Origin: Leucobacter viscericola
GTDB lineage: Bacteria > Actinomycetota > Actinomycetes > Actinomycetales > Microbacteriaceae
Reading direction: 5' to 3'
Length of the DNA: 64,000 nt
Assembly: GCF_011299575.1 (NCBI RefSeq)
Contig: NZ_CP049863.1
Location: 3,596,001-3,660,000 of the forward strand
A program made the translations under genes and the position numbers. The notes under the pieces were generated by a model, which saw nothing but the letters and a program-made list of their open reading frames with translations, ran no database searches and was not told the DNA's origin. Positions 19,238 to 27,686 of the stretch are shown here, piece by piece; the first letter of the stretch is position 1, and each line of letters opens with the position of its first letter.

Positions 19238-20335
19238 CTAAGACGCGTCACGAAACGCGTCCCACGAGCGTTTGCAGGCGTGGGCGATCGCGTCGATGTG
19301 CTCTGGATCTTCCACGATCCAATCGGTTCCAGGTTCGTGCAGGATCGCGGTCGCAGCAGCGCCGAGCAGAAACTCGCGCAGAAACTCTGCCTGCACGGCT
19401 CCCAGCTGTAGGCCCGCTGCAGCAGCGTCGGCGCTGAGTGCGCGGAACCTGGCACCGTCCGCGCGAATTTCTTGGCTGCCCAGGTAGGGCTTGTTGAGCT
19501 GCACTGAACCGGGATCGTTTACCTCAAATCCCTCGCGGTGCGCCTCAGCGAGGCGCTGAATCGCCGCGGGCTGCATGGTCGGCGGATCCTGCGGGTCCCT
19601 CTCTTCGCCGAGCGCATCACCTCGATTTGAAAGGGCAACCACGCTCGGCAACTGATCCTTGCTCGCCCGGGCAACATTCACGGCGCCCTCGCGTGTAGTC
19701 GTGGTGTTCATCGTGTCGTGGAAGGACAGCCGAGTGAAGGTGCCCCCGTTTGCGAGTCCATGCGCGACGAACTGCTCGGTGAGTGCGTCGCGCGTGCGCT
19801 CGTACACACCAAGGCCCTGCTCGGCCGCCTCCGCGAATGCATCTACGAGGCGCTGCAGGCCGGCATCTGAGGAGGGAATCTGCAGGATCGGAAAGAACGA
19901 GAAGGTGACCGGCCTGATGGCGTCCACCCCGCTCAAATCGACGGGGTTCCAGGCGCCAGCGGCGCGCACCCGCTCGATGGCGGCCTTGAGATCACCTCGA
20001 ACGTCGGCGGGCTTTGGGCGATTTGGATCCCGAACCAGACGAGGGTGAGGATTAACAACCGCCACTATGCGGGGATCAATCTCAGCCCATCGCTTCACGA
20101 TCGCGGCCGTGGCAACATCGGTGAAGTCGTACTGCAGGCGGCGGGTGAGCTCGGGCGAGATGAACTCGGCGAGTTCTTCGGGGATCGCAGCGCCCGAGTG
20201 GGGAGTACTGACCAGCAGGTCGGCCTCGACGATCGCTTGCTCGAGATTGCGTGTATCGGGATCGGCGAAGTGAGTAATTTGTTCGGCCGTGTACACCGTC
20301 CCAGCGGGAATGAAGTCGAGGTCTTTGGCGCTCAT
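19238..20335 (-). CDS. N-formylglutamate amidohydrolase family protein
   Basis: The central region LLVSTPHSGAAIPEEL, the aspartate in QYDFTDVATAAIV and NPHPRLVRDPNR match the N-formylglutamate amidohydrolase (HutG-like) family, which releases formate or other acyl groups from formylglutamate-like substrates by a zinc mechanism. At 365 residues it is longer than typical HutG, with an N-terminal extension of about 30 residues. MSAKDL at 20335 is preferred to the upstream ATG. No histidine-degradation genes are adjacent, so the substrate is open. Confidence 0.75.
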   Translation of the reverse strand: MSAKDLDFIPAGTVYTAEQITHFADPDTRNLEQAIVEADLLVSTPHSGAAIPEELAEFISPELTRRLQYDFTDVATAAIVKRWAEIDPRIVAVVNPHPRLVRDPNRPKPADVRGDLKAAIERVRAAGAWNPVDLSGVDAIRPVTFSFFPILQIPSSDAGLQRLVDAFAEAAEQGLGVYERTRDALTEQFVAHGLANGGTFTRLSFHDTMNTTTTREGAVNVARASKDQLPSVVALSNRGDALGEERDPQDPPTMQPAAIQRLAEAHREGFEVNDPGSVQLNKPYLGSQEIRADGARFRALSADAAAAGLQLGAVQAEFLREFLLGAAATAILHEPGTDWIVEDPEHIDAIAHACKRSWDAFRDAS

Positions 20336-20413
20336 GACCTCAGCATAACCACGAGGTTCCCCGCCCACCAGGGGTGTTTGCGGCGGCGGATCCTTTGGAG
20401 ATGTGTTGTCGCC

Positions 20414-20443
20414 TTGATTTCGGGCGTGTCGGGTGGATAGGAT
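20414..20443 (+). promoter_or_regulatory. Probable rpsA promoter
   Basis: A sigma-70-type promoter with -35 TTGATT (20414-20419), an 18-bp spacer and -10 TAGGAT (20438-20443) lies about 120 bp upstream of the rpsA ATG, leaving a long leader. Confidence 0.6.
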
Positions 20444-20563
20444 GGAGTGTCACATTTGTGGCGACTCAACTATGTCCACGTGTGTGCGACTCGCGAGCTT
20501 TTGCTCGGCCGGATTCCCGGCGCGTACACGCCTGATTCCTTGTCCATTCTGGAGACCAATTAC

Positions 20564-22015
20564 ATGACGAACGCAACGACCGAACGCAAGCAGGTTGCAG
20601 TAAACGACATCGGCTCGGCCGACGACTTCCTTGCAGCGGTCGAACTGACCATCAAGTCCTTCAACGACGGAGACCTCATCGAGGGCACCGTTGTGAAGAT
20701 CGACCGCGACGAGGTTCTCCTCGACGTCGGTTTCAAGACCGAGGGTGTTATCCCCTCGCGTGAGCTGTCCATCAAGCACGATGTGAACCCCGACGAGGTC
20801 GTTGAGGTTGGCGACTCGGTTGAGGCACTCGTTCTCCAGAAAGAGGACAAAGAGGGTCGCCTGATCCTGTCCAAGAAGCGTGCTCAGTACGAGCGTGCCT
20901 GGGGCGATGTCGAGAAGATCAAGGAAACCGAGGGTGTTGTTACCGGCACCGTCATCGAGGTTGTCAAGGGCGGCCTCATCGTTGACATCGGTCTCCGTGG
21001 CTTCCTCCCCGCTTCACTCATCGAGCTGCGCCGCGTGCGCGATCTCACCCCTTACCTGGGCCAGGAGATCGAAGCCAAGATCCTCGAACTCGACAAGAAC
21101 CGCAACAACGTGGTCCTGTCGCGTCGTGCGCTCCTCGAAGAGACGCAGTCGGCAACTCGCTCCTCCTTCCTCGCCGAGCTCAAGCCCGGCCAGGTTCGCA
21201 AGGGTGTCATCTCGTCGATCGTCAACTTCGGTGCGTTCGTTGACCTGGGTGGCGTTGACGGCCTCGTGCACGTCTCCGAGCTCAGCTGGAAGCACATCGA
21301 GCACGCCTCCGACGTTGTCGAGGTTGGCCAGGAAGTCACCGTCGAGGTTCTCTCCGTCGAGCACGATCGCGAGCGCGTGTCGCTCTCACTGAAGGCTACG
21401 CAGGAGGATCCGTGGCAGGTCTTCGCACGCACCCACGCGATCGGTCAGATCGCCCCGGGTGTTGTCACCAAGCTCGTTCCCTTCGGCGCGTTCGTTCGCG
21501 TTGCAGACGGCATCGAGGGCCTCGTGCACATCTCCGAGCTGTCGGGTCAGCACGTTGAACTCGCTGAGCAGGTCGTTTCGGCTGGCCAGGAAGTCTTCGT
21601 CAAGATCATCGACATCGATCTCGAGCGTCGCCGCATCTCGCTCAGCCTCAAGCAGGCCAACGAGGGTGTCGATCCCGAGGGCACCGAGTTCGATCCGGCT
21701 CTCTACGGTATGACCACCGAGTACGACGAGAACGGTGAGTACAAGTACCCCGAGGGCTTCGATCCTGAGACTCAGGACTGGAAGGAAGGCTTCGAGACCC
21801 AGCGCGAGAAGTGGGAGCTCGAGTACGCAGCTGCCCAGGAGCGTTGGGAAGCACACAAGAAGCAGGTCGCTGCTTCTGCCGCTGAGATCGCTGCTGCACC
21901 CGCGTCCGAGGACGCTGCTGCAGGATCGAGCTTCTCGAGCGATTCGGCTTCGGCCGGAGCACTCGCTGATGACGAGGCGCTTGCAGCGCTGAAGGCACAG
22001 CTCGAGGGCAACTAA
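20564..22015 (+). CDS. rpsA: 30S ribosomal protein S1
   Basis: S1 helps the small subunit bind mRNA. The true start is ATG 20564 (MTNATTERKQVAV), preceded by GGAG; the open frame upstream is leader. The 483-residue protein carries four S1 domains, each with a G-x-V-x-x-I/V...GAFVDLGG..GLVHVSELS pattern, then an acidic, Ala/Ser-rich C-terminal tail after about residue 360. Four domains are typical for Actinobacteria. Codon use is strongly biased toward C/G-ending codons, as expected of a highly expressed gene. A perfect terminator hairpin follows. Confidence 0.97.
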   Translation: MTNATTERKQVAVNDIGSADDFLAAVELTIKSFNDGDLIEGTVVKIDRDEVLLDVGFKTEGVIPSRELSIKHDVNPDEVVEVGDSVEALVLQKEDKEGRLILSKKRAQYERAWGDVEKIKETEGVVTGTVIEVVKGGLIVDIGLRGFLPASLIELRRVRDLTPYLGQEIEAKILELDKNRNNVVLSRRALLEETQSATRSSFLAELKPGQVRKGVISSIVNFGAFVDLGGVDGLVHVSELSWKHIEHASDVVEVGQEVTVEVLSVEHDRERVSLSLKATQEDPWQVFARTHAIGQIAPGVVTKLVPFGAFVRVADGIEGLVHISELSGQHVELAEQVVSAGQEVFVKIIDIDLERRRISLSLKQANEGVDPEGTEFDPALYGMTTEYDENGEYKYPEGFDPETQDWKEGFETQREKWELEYAAAQERWEAHKKQVAASAAEIAAAPASEDAAAGSSFSSDSASAGALADDEALAALKAQLEGN

Positions 22016-22024
22016 CCCTTAGTT

Positions 22025-22062
22025 CAAAGGCCCGGTCCCACCTCGGTGGGACCGGGCCTTTG
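22025..22062 (+). terminator. rpsA terminator hairpin
   Basis: Arms 22025-22042 and 22045-22062 are perfectly complementary over 18 bp (AAAGGCCCGGTCCCACC against its complement) around a tight CCTCGG tip. It lies ten bases after the rpsA stop. Confidence 0.9.
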
Positions 22063-22112
22063 GCGTTTAAGGGAGCAATATGGTCCCGCAACCCCAACCC
22101 TGCCACGCACTT

Positions 22113-22177
22113 CAATCGGGTGTAGCCATATTGCGAGTTCACCGAAAGCCAACTAGCAATATGGCTACACCCGATTG
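22113..22177. repeat. 22-bp perfect inverted repeat
   Basis: Arms 22113-22134 and 22156-22177 are exact complements over 22 bp (beginning CAATCGGGTGTAGCC and ending GGCTACACCCGATTG). They are separated by 21 bp. The element lies in the 220-bp space between the convergent rpsA and DUF4126 genes and is not the rpsA terminator. It could be a terminator for the minus-strand gene, a REP-like element, or a small transposon remnant. Confidence 0.85.
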
Positions 22178-22181
22178 GGTG

Positions 22182-22244
22182 AAGGGTGGAGAGTGGAGGG
22201 TGGAGGGTGGGGCGGGGAGAAAAAGGGGACGGGGGCTACATTCC
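22182..22244. other. G-rich tract, quadruplex-capable
   Basis: The plus strand is almost pure purine with repeats of GTGGAGG and runs GGG-TGGA-GGG-T-GGGG-C-GGGG close together, which meets the usual four-run rule for a G-quadruplex. It immediately follows the 22-bp inverted repeat and overlaps the last codons of the DUF4126 gene. Confidence 0.55.
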
Positions 22245-22850
22245 TTGAGGGGCGGCGGCCGCACGCCGAGCACGACGCTCAGCGACGGCGCGGCGGAGTC
22301 TGCGCACAAGCAAGACCACAACTAGTACGAGCAGGATCAGGGCCAGAATCGGCACGATGACCGCGAGGATTGTGAGCACCGCAGCTCCAAGGTCCTCGAA
22401 GAAACTCGAGACTGCGGCACCCGCGCCAGCGGTCAAGACGTTTAGGATCGGGCGCGCCACCGCCTTCAGAATGTGGGGGACCAGAGCGATCCCCACCCCG
22501 AGCAAAAACGGCCAAACCTGCGCAGATGTGAACAGCGCAGAGGGATCCTCGACCGCGAGTGTGTTGCTCGCAGATCCCGCAGCAAAGACCATGCCACCTG
22601 AGGCGGGGCGCACGACCGTCTGCAGTACGTCGTTGACGCTGTCGAGAGCCGGCACCTTGTCCACGATGATCTCGATGACCAGCAGCACGGTGATGATGCC
22701 GAGTGACCAGTCGTTCTCGAGCCACAACCAGCTGGCTGGCAGATCCACAATGTCCGTGAACCGGGAGAGCAGTCCGAGCCCAAGCAGCGGAATATACGCG
22801 TTGAGACCAGCGGCGGCGGCGAGCGTCAACCCTGTGATAACTTCAATCAT
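22236..22850 (-). CDS. DUF4126 membrane protein
   Basis: The 204-residue protein begins MIEVITGLTLAAAAGLNAYIPLLGLGLLSR, the signature of DUF4126 proteins. It has a glycine-rich first helix with the A-G-L-N-A-Y motif, then VIEIIVDKVPALD and three or four further helices. The tail is very basic (RRLRRAVAERRARR). The family's function is unknown. It diverges from coaE, with about 40 bp between starts. Confidence 0.85.
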   Translation of the reverse strand: MIEVITGLTLAAAAGLNAYIPLLGLGLLSRFTDIVDLPASWLWLENDWSLGIITVLLVIEIIVDKVPALDSVNDVLQTVVRPASGGMVFAAGSASNTLAVEDPSALFTSAQVWPFLLGVGIALVPHILKAVARPILNVLTAGAGAAVSSFFEDLGAAVLTILAVIVPILALILLVLVVVLLVRRLRRAVAERRARRAAAAPQGM

Positions 22851-22889
22851 TGCGGATCCTTTCTGGGTCCAGCATATGGCTGTGAAGGA

Positions 22890-23513
22890 GTGGTTCGCTT
22901 GACGCTCATTGCGCTCACCGGGGGTATCGCCTCCGGAAAATCGACCATCGGTGCTCGGCTGGCAGAACTGGGTGCGGTGCGAATTGATGCGGATCAGCTC
23001 GCGCGTGACGCCGTGGCCATCGGGACTCCGGGGCTCTCACGGGTGGCGGATCGCTTTGGTGGCGCTGTGCTCACGAGCGACGGGAGTTTGGATCGTGCGG
23101 CGCTGGGGGGAGTCGTGTTCAACGACCCCGAAGCGCTCGCCGAGCTCAATACGATCGTGCACCCCGAGGTGCAGCGACTGGCTGACGAGCGGATCACTGC
23201 CGCGCGTGCGGTAGACCCTTCGGCGGTGATCGTGTACGAGATCCCCTTGCTGGTGGAGACCCTCGATGAGCGCGCCTCGGCGAATAACTGGGATCTTGTT
23301 GTCGTGGCTGACGCGCCAGCTGAGCAGCGTGTGCAGCGCATGGTCTCGCTGCGGGGCATGACGGAAGAAGATGCAACCAGGCGCATCTCGAATCAGGCGA
23401 GCGACGCAGAGCGCCGTGCAATTGCCGATGTAATCATCGACACCTCAAAAAGCGAGGCGGATACGCTCGCGCAGGTTGATGCGCTGTGGGCGCGGCTCAC
23501 CGGGCCGCACTAG
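22890..23513 (+). CDS. coaE: Dephospho-CoA kinase
   Basis: CoaE phosphorylates dephospho-CoA in the last step of coenzyme A synthesis. The 207-residue protein has the P-loop LTGGIASGKST, the substrate segment IDADQLARDAV and VVFNDPEALAELNTIVHPEV, then VYEIPLLVET and the lid arginines in RMVSLRGMTEEDATRRI. The actinobacterial C-terminal GrpB-like extension is absent. It starts at GTG 22890. Confidence 0.95.
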   Translation: MVRLTLIALTGGIASGKSTIGARLAELGAVRIDADQLARDAVAIGTPGLSRVADRFGGAVLTSDGSLDRAALGGVVFNDPEALAELNTIVHPEVQRLADERITAARAVDPSAVIVYEIPLLVETLDERASANNWDLVVVADAPAEQRVQRMVSLRGMTEEDATRRISNQASDAERRAIADVIIDTSKSEADTLAQVDALWARLTGPH

Positions 23514-23524
23514 ACCCTCGAGAA

Positions 23525-24136
23525 CTAGACCCGTGAGAACTCTGCGAGCCAATCGAGGCGCAGTTGGGCGGTAAAAGCGATTGCGATGTAGCAGATCAGA
23601 ATAATGACCCAGGCCCACGAGAGAAGCTTTTCGAAGAGTCGCTGCGTCGATTGCTTCACCGGGATGTCACCCACTGCGTACGGGCGGAAGAGTGTGACCC
23701 AGAAGAGTGGGATCGTGACCGTCCACACAACCATGCACCACGGGCACAGAGTGCCGAGCGAGAAGATGCTCTGGAACGCGAGCCAGAAAACAAACGAGAT
23801 GCCGCCCAGCATGCCGAGCTGGTAGATGCGCCAGAACCACGGTGCAAATGTTGCTCCGGCGAGCAGGGCAACACCAACAATGATCGGCGCCATGAAGGCG
23901 GCGATCCCGAGCAGAGTGTTCGTGAAGCCGAATGCCGACCCCTGCCATGACTCCATGTTCGGTCCGCAAGACACAATCACGCTGACATTGCAGTTGGGAA
24001 TGTATGAGGGGTCCTTGAGCTTGTGAATGAACTCGGTAAGCAGCTCAAACGAAGCGAACCACCCGATGACGCCCGCGACAATCGAGAAAATTGCGAAACC
24101 GACGGGGCGTGATCCGGTGCGAAGTTCAGAACTCAT
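23525..24136 (-). CDS. Vitamin K epoxide reductase family protein
   Basis: The protein of about 203 residues has four to five membrane helices and the VKOR redox pairs: a loop pair in CNVSVIVSC and the active-site pair in TLCPWCMVVW near residue 140. Bacterial VKOR homologues reoxidise DsbA-like thiol oxidases and so drive disulfide formation in secreted proteins, in the place of DsbB. MSSELRTGSRPVGF at 24136 is the chosen start; an upstream ATG at 24187 is also in frame. No DsbA-like gene is adjacent. Confidence 0.88.
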   Translation of the reverse strand: MSSELRTGSRPVGFAIFSIVAGVIGWFASFELLTEFIHKLKDPSYIPNCNVSVIVSCGPNMESWQGSAFGFTNTLLGIAAFMAPIIVGVALLAGATFAPWFWRIYQLGMLGGISFVFWLAFQSIFSLGTLCPWCMVVWTVTIPLFWVTLFRPYAVGDIPVKQSTQRLFEKLLSWAWVIILICYIAIAFTAQLRLDWLAEFSRV

Positions 24137-24239
24137 AGTTCGATCATAATCTACCCCTTGCTGCGCATTCGGTGATGGCCGTGACATAATGAGTGTTGGT
24201 GTGGCATTCCGAGAAGGTGAGTCGCACGCACAGTCTTTT

Positions 24240-24358
24240 GGCTACCGAGTGGTAGCCACCGGTCGCTGACCGAGCGCGGATGGTTAATCCGCGGAGAACA
24301 GAATTTGCGGAACATCACCGCACGAATAGGTTCCCGGCGAGAACACAGTTCTCCCGGG
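24240..24358 (+). promoter_or_regulatory. Hairpin-rich leader of the RNase E/G gene
   Basis: Four successive inverted repeats occur before the ATG at 24378: 24240-24257 (GGCTACC/GGTAGCC), 24261-24271 (GGTC/GACC), 24275-24293 (CGCGGAT/ATCCGCG) and 24333-24358 (CCCGG-bulge-GAGAAC/GTTCTC-CCGGG). The last is an 11-bp stem ending a few bases before the ribosome site GAGGAG. In E. coli, rne autoregulates through its own leader; the same logic is plausible here but is inference. Confidence 0.6.
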
Positions 24359-24377
24359 TCAGAGGAGCACACCAGGA

Positions 24378-26843
24378 ATGGTGAATAACGAGAACACCGA
24401 AGAGTTGGCGGCAGATGCTGGCCAAGACTCTGTAACGGAAACCCAAGAAACTGTTGATCAGTCAACCGTTGACCAGTCAAACGTAGATGCTGCAGCCGAG
24501 GATGGTTCTGCAGAGGAAACTGCTGCTGAGGGTGTCGACGCGGTTGAAGTGAGTGTTGAGGCGCCTGAGAAGGCAAAGCCGGAGGGTCCAAAGTTGATTC
24601 TCCCGCTTGCGGAGATGACGCCAGAGGAGCGCTTCCGGGCGACGACTCGACTTATCTTCCTGGCGCCGGATGTGCCGCCGATCGAGCCCCGGCCCCGTCG
24701 CGGAGACCTGAGTCGTCTTGACGACATGCTCGACCAGCGTTTTACGCGCGAGGGGGATCGCGAACGCCGCGATGACCGTAACTCGCGCGACGATCGAAAC
24801 AATCGTGATGATCGTGACTCGCGTGATGACCGCGAGGATCGCGATAGCTTCTCGGGTCAGCGCCGCCAGCGTCGCCGTTCGGGCGGTTCAGAGGCAGAAG
24901 ACGATTCCGCTCGTCGCAGCTCGCGGTCCGCAGCGCCCCTTGTGACTGAGCCTCAGCGGGTCAAGGGTTCGACTCGCCTCGAAGCGAAGAAGCAGCGTCG
25001 CCGTGATGGCCGCGATGCAGGTCGCCGCCGCGTTGTTATTACCGAGTCAGAATTTCTCGCCCGCCGCGAGTCCGTCGACCGCCAGATGATTGTGCGCTCG
25101 ACCTCGGATCGCGTGCAGATCGGTGTGCTCGAAGACAACGTGCTCGTTGAGCACTACGTCGCCCGCTCCAGTGAGAACTCGCTCATCGGCAATGTCTACC
25201 TCGGACGCGTGCAGAACGTGCTGCCAAGCATGGAGGCCGCCTTCGTCGATATTGGCCGTGGCCGCAATGCAGTGCTGTACTCCGGTGAGGTTGACTGGTC
25301 TGAGCTTGAGGGTGGCAACACTGCTCGCCGCATCGAAAACGCTCTGAAGCCGGGCGATCAGGTGCTTGTGCAGGTAACCAAAGATCCTGTGGGGCACAAG
25401 GGTGCTCGCCTCACGAGCCAGATCTCGCTGCCGGGCCGCTACCTCGTGTACGTGCCGGGCGGGGCGATGAACGGAATCTCCCGCAAGCTTCCCGACACCG
25501 AGCGTGCTCGCCTCAAGAAGATCCTTAAAGAGGTTCTGCCGAGCGGCGCGGGCGTGATTGTGCGCACCGCTGCCGAGGGTGCGAGCGAAGAGCAGCTCAC
25601 ACACGATGTGCAGCGCCTAACGCGTCAGTGGGAGTCGATTCAGAAGCGCGTCGAGAAGGGTGGCGGCCCCGTGCTGCTGCACTCCGAGCCAGACATGCTC
25701 ATCAAGATTATTCGCGATGTCTTCAACGAAGACTTCCAGCGCCTACTCATCTCGGGTAGCGACACCTACACGGTGATCGAAGATTACCTCTCGCAGGTAG
25801 CCCCAGATCTGCTGCAGCGTGTTGAGCGCTACGAGGGTGAGCGAGACGTCTTCGACGAGTACCGCATCACCGAGCAGATCGCGAAGGCGCTTGATCGTAA
25901 GGTGTGGCTGCCCTCCGGCGGTTCGCTCGTAATCGACCGCACCGAGGCCATGACCGTCGTCGACGTCAACACCGGCAAGTTTGTGGGCACCGGCGGCAAC
26001 CTCGAAGAGACCGTCACCAAGAACAACCTCGAGTCCGCTGAAGAGATCGTTCGCCAGCTCCGGCTGCGCGACATCGGCGGCATCATCGTCATCGACTTCA
26101 TCGACATGGTGCTCGAATCGAACCGCGATTTGGTGCTGCGACGCCTCGTCGAGTGCCTGAGCCGGGATCGCACGAAGCATCAGGTCGCCGAGGTGACCTC
26201 GCTGGGTCTCGTGCAGATGACCCGTAAGAAGCTCGGTCTTGGTCTGCTGGAGTCGTTCAGCGAGCCCTGTGACGTCTGCGCTGGTCGCGGTGTGATTGTG
26301 CATCACGATCCAGTGAACAAGCACCGCAGCGCCGACGGCGGCGCCCGAAACCAGAAGCGCGGCAGAGGATCGAATGCTGCGTCTGGATCGCAGGCGCCCG
26401 CACAAGAGCCCAAGTCGCAGACTCACGCGATCACCGACGGTGCCAAAAACATGCTTGCGCAGGTTGCGGCTTCGACGATCCCCGGTGCTAAGTCTGAGAC
26501 GGATGCCGCGGAATCGCAGGTTTCGCTCCCGATCGTTGAAGCTCCCGCCGAGCCCGTTATTAAGCGGACCGGTCGTGTGCAGTCGCGCCAGAAGCGCGCT
26601 GCAGACGCGGGTGAGAAGACTGAAAGCGCATCCAAGGCTCTCAGCACGGACCTTCTTGGATCGGTGCTTGACGCGCTGCCAGAGGCTCCTGCCGCGGGAA
26701 CTGGTCGGGCACGCAGTCGCCGGGTCTCAACGAGCACGCTCAAGGGTGGTGCGGCCGAGCAGAGCTCGGAAGCAGCGCAGGCGGCTCAGCAGTCACTCCT
26801 CGAAGCTCTCGACGCCACAACCCAGCGGCGCTCGAACTCTTAG
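24378..26843 (+). CDS. rne: Rne/Rng family ribonuclease
   Basis: RNase E/G cleaves single-stranded RNA and drives mRNA decay and rRNA processing. The 821-residue protein has an acidic N-terminal region, a disordered Arg/Asp repeat region (about residues 125-175), and an S1 domain (NVYLGRVQNVLPSMEAAFVDIGRGRNAVLYSGE). The catalytic DNase I-like domain has TVVDVNTGKFVG and GGIIVIDFIDMV with the metal-binding aspartates, and CDVCAGRG is the zinc-link. The C-terminal tail is Ala/Ser-rich and probably disordered. The core lies centrally, as in other actinobacterial RNase E proteins. It is followed by rplU, as is common. Confidence 0.94.
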   Translation: MVNNENTEELAADAGQDSVTETQETVDQSTVDQSNVDAAAEDGSAEETAAEGVDAVEVSVEAPEKAKPEGPKLILPLAEMTPEERFRATTRLIFLAPDVPPIEPRPRRGDLSRLDDMLDQRFTREGDRERRDDRNSRDDRNNRDDRDSRDDREDRDSFSGQRRQRRRSGGSEAEDDSARRSSRSAAPLVTEPQRVKGSTRLEAKKQRRRDGRDAGRRRVVITESEFLARRESVDRQMIVRSTSDRVQIGVLEDNVLVEHYVARSSENSLIGNVYLGRVQNVLPSMEAAFVDIGRGRNAVLYSGEVDWSELEGGNTARRIENALKPGDQVLVQVTKDPVGHKGARLTSQISLPGRYLVYVPGGAMNGISRKLPDTERARLKKILKEVLPSGAGVIVRTAAEGASEEQLTHDVQRLTRQWESIQKRVEKGGGPVLLHSEPDMLIKIIRDVFNEDFQRLLISGSDTYTVIEDYLSQVAPDLLQRVERYEGERDVFDEYRITEQIAKALDRKVWLPSGGSLVIDRTEAMTVVDVNTGKFVGTGGNLEETVTKNNLESAEEIVRQLRLRDIGGIIVIDFIDMVLESNRDLVLRRLVECLSRDRTKHQVAEVTSLGLVQMTRKKLGLGLLESFSEPCDVCAGRGVIVHHDPVNKHRSADGGARNQKRGRGSNAASGSQAPAQEPKSQTHAITDGAKNMLAQVAASTIPGAKSETDAAESQVSLPIVEAPAEPVIKRTGRVQSRQKRAADAGEKTESASKALSTDLLGSVLDALPEAPAAGTGRARSRRVSTSTLKGGAAEQSSEAAQAAQQSLLEALDATTQRRSNS

Positions 26844-26865
26844 GCGTGACACGCGTGACATGTAT

Positions 26866-26895
26866 TTGACCATCAGTGAATGTGTGAGATACGAT
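26866..26895 (+). promoter_or_regulatory. Probable rplU-rpmA promoter
   Basis: A -35 TTGACC (26866-26871), 18-bp spacer and -10 TACGAT (26890-26895) lie about 105 bp before the rplU GTG. Confidence 0.6.
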
Positions 26896-26999
26896 GGAGC
26901 GTTGGTGTCGTCCGTTCGCGGGTGACGAGTAACTCAGACTTCGAATACGGCCAGGCCGCGATTCGACACGTAAGACAATCCTCAGGAAAAGGGTGACAA

Positions 27000-27308
27000 G
27001 TGGTTTACGCAGTAGTGCGCGCAAGCGGCCGGCAGGAAAAGGTTGAGGTTGGCTCAATCATTACCGTCAACCGTGTAGCGGGCGACGCAAAGGGCAAGCT
27101 TCAGCTGCCTGCAGTTTTGCTCGTTGACGGCGACAAGGTAACCACTGATGTTGCCGCGCTCGCAAAGGTGAAGGTAACGGCTGAGGTGCTCGACGACCTC
27201 CGCGGTCCGAAGATCGTTATTCAGCGTTACAAGAACAAGACCGGCTACAAGAGCCGTCAGGGTCACCGTCAGGATCTGACCCGCCTCAAGATCACCGGCA
27301 TCAAGTAA
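27000..27308 (+). CDS. rplU: 50S ribosomal protein L21
   Basis: The 102-residue protein starts at GTG 27000 as [18 protein letters not shown]. It carries the L21 core (LLVDGDKV, then [23 protein letters not shown]), which binds 23S rRNA. It precedes rpmA by 35 bp, and the two are probably transcribed together. Confidence 0.97.
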   Translation: MVYAVVRASGRQEKVEVGSIITVNRVAGDAKGKLQLPAVLLVDGDKVTTDVAALAKVKVTAEVLDDLRGPKIVIQRYKNKTGYKSRQGHRQDLTRLKITGIK

Positions 27309-27343
27309 CCGGTAACGGCTAGAGCTTCAAGGAGTTAGAGACA

Positions 27344-27598
27344 ATGGCACATAAGAAGGGCGCAAGCTCAACTCGTAACGGCCGCGACTCAAACGCGCAG
27401 CGCCTCGGCGTTAAGCGCTTCGGCGGACAGGAAGTCAACGCGGGCGAGATCATCGTTCGTCAGCGTGGCACGCACTTCCACCCCGGCGTGAACGTCGGCC
27501 GCGGCAAGGACGACACACTGTTCGCACTTTCAGCTGGCTCGGTAGAGTTCGGTGCAAAGGGCGGCCGCAAGGTTGTCAACATCGTAGCTGCTGCGTAA
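27344..27598 (+). CDS. rpmA: 50S ribosomal protein L27
   Basis: The 84-residue protein opens [24 protein letters not shown], the flexible N-terminus that reaches the peptidyl transferase centre. It continues with [27 protein letters not shown]. The N-terminus lacks the cleavable leader seen in Firmicutes. A terminator hairpin follows. Confidence 0.97.
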   Translation: MAHKKGASSTRNGRDSNAQRLGVKRFGGQEVNAGEIIVRQRGTHFHPGVNVGRGKDDTLFALSAGSVEFGAKGGRKVVNIVAAA

Positions 27599-27609
27599 CG
27601 TAAGCAGTC

Positions 27610-27638
27610 AAAGGCGAGGCGGGCTTCGGCTCGCCTTT
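27610..27638 (+). terminator. Terminator after rpmA
   Basis: Arms AAAGGCGAG (27610-27618) and CTCGCCTTT (27630-27638) form a stem with a CTTCGG-containing loop, followed by T-rich sequence, 12 bp after the rpmA stop. Confidence 0.85.
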
Positions 27639-27686
27639 TGCCGTATCTAGAGAAGAATTCACAGAAGTTCGGCGGGTGGGATCAGC

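Noticed and set aside
24339..24353. GAGAACACAGTTCTC as an SOS box
   Set aside because: The spacing between GAAC and GTTC is three bases, not four, and it forms the stem of the rne leader hairpin.
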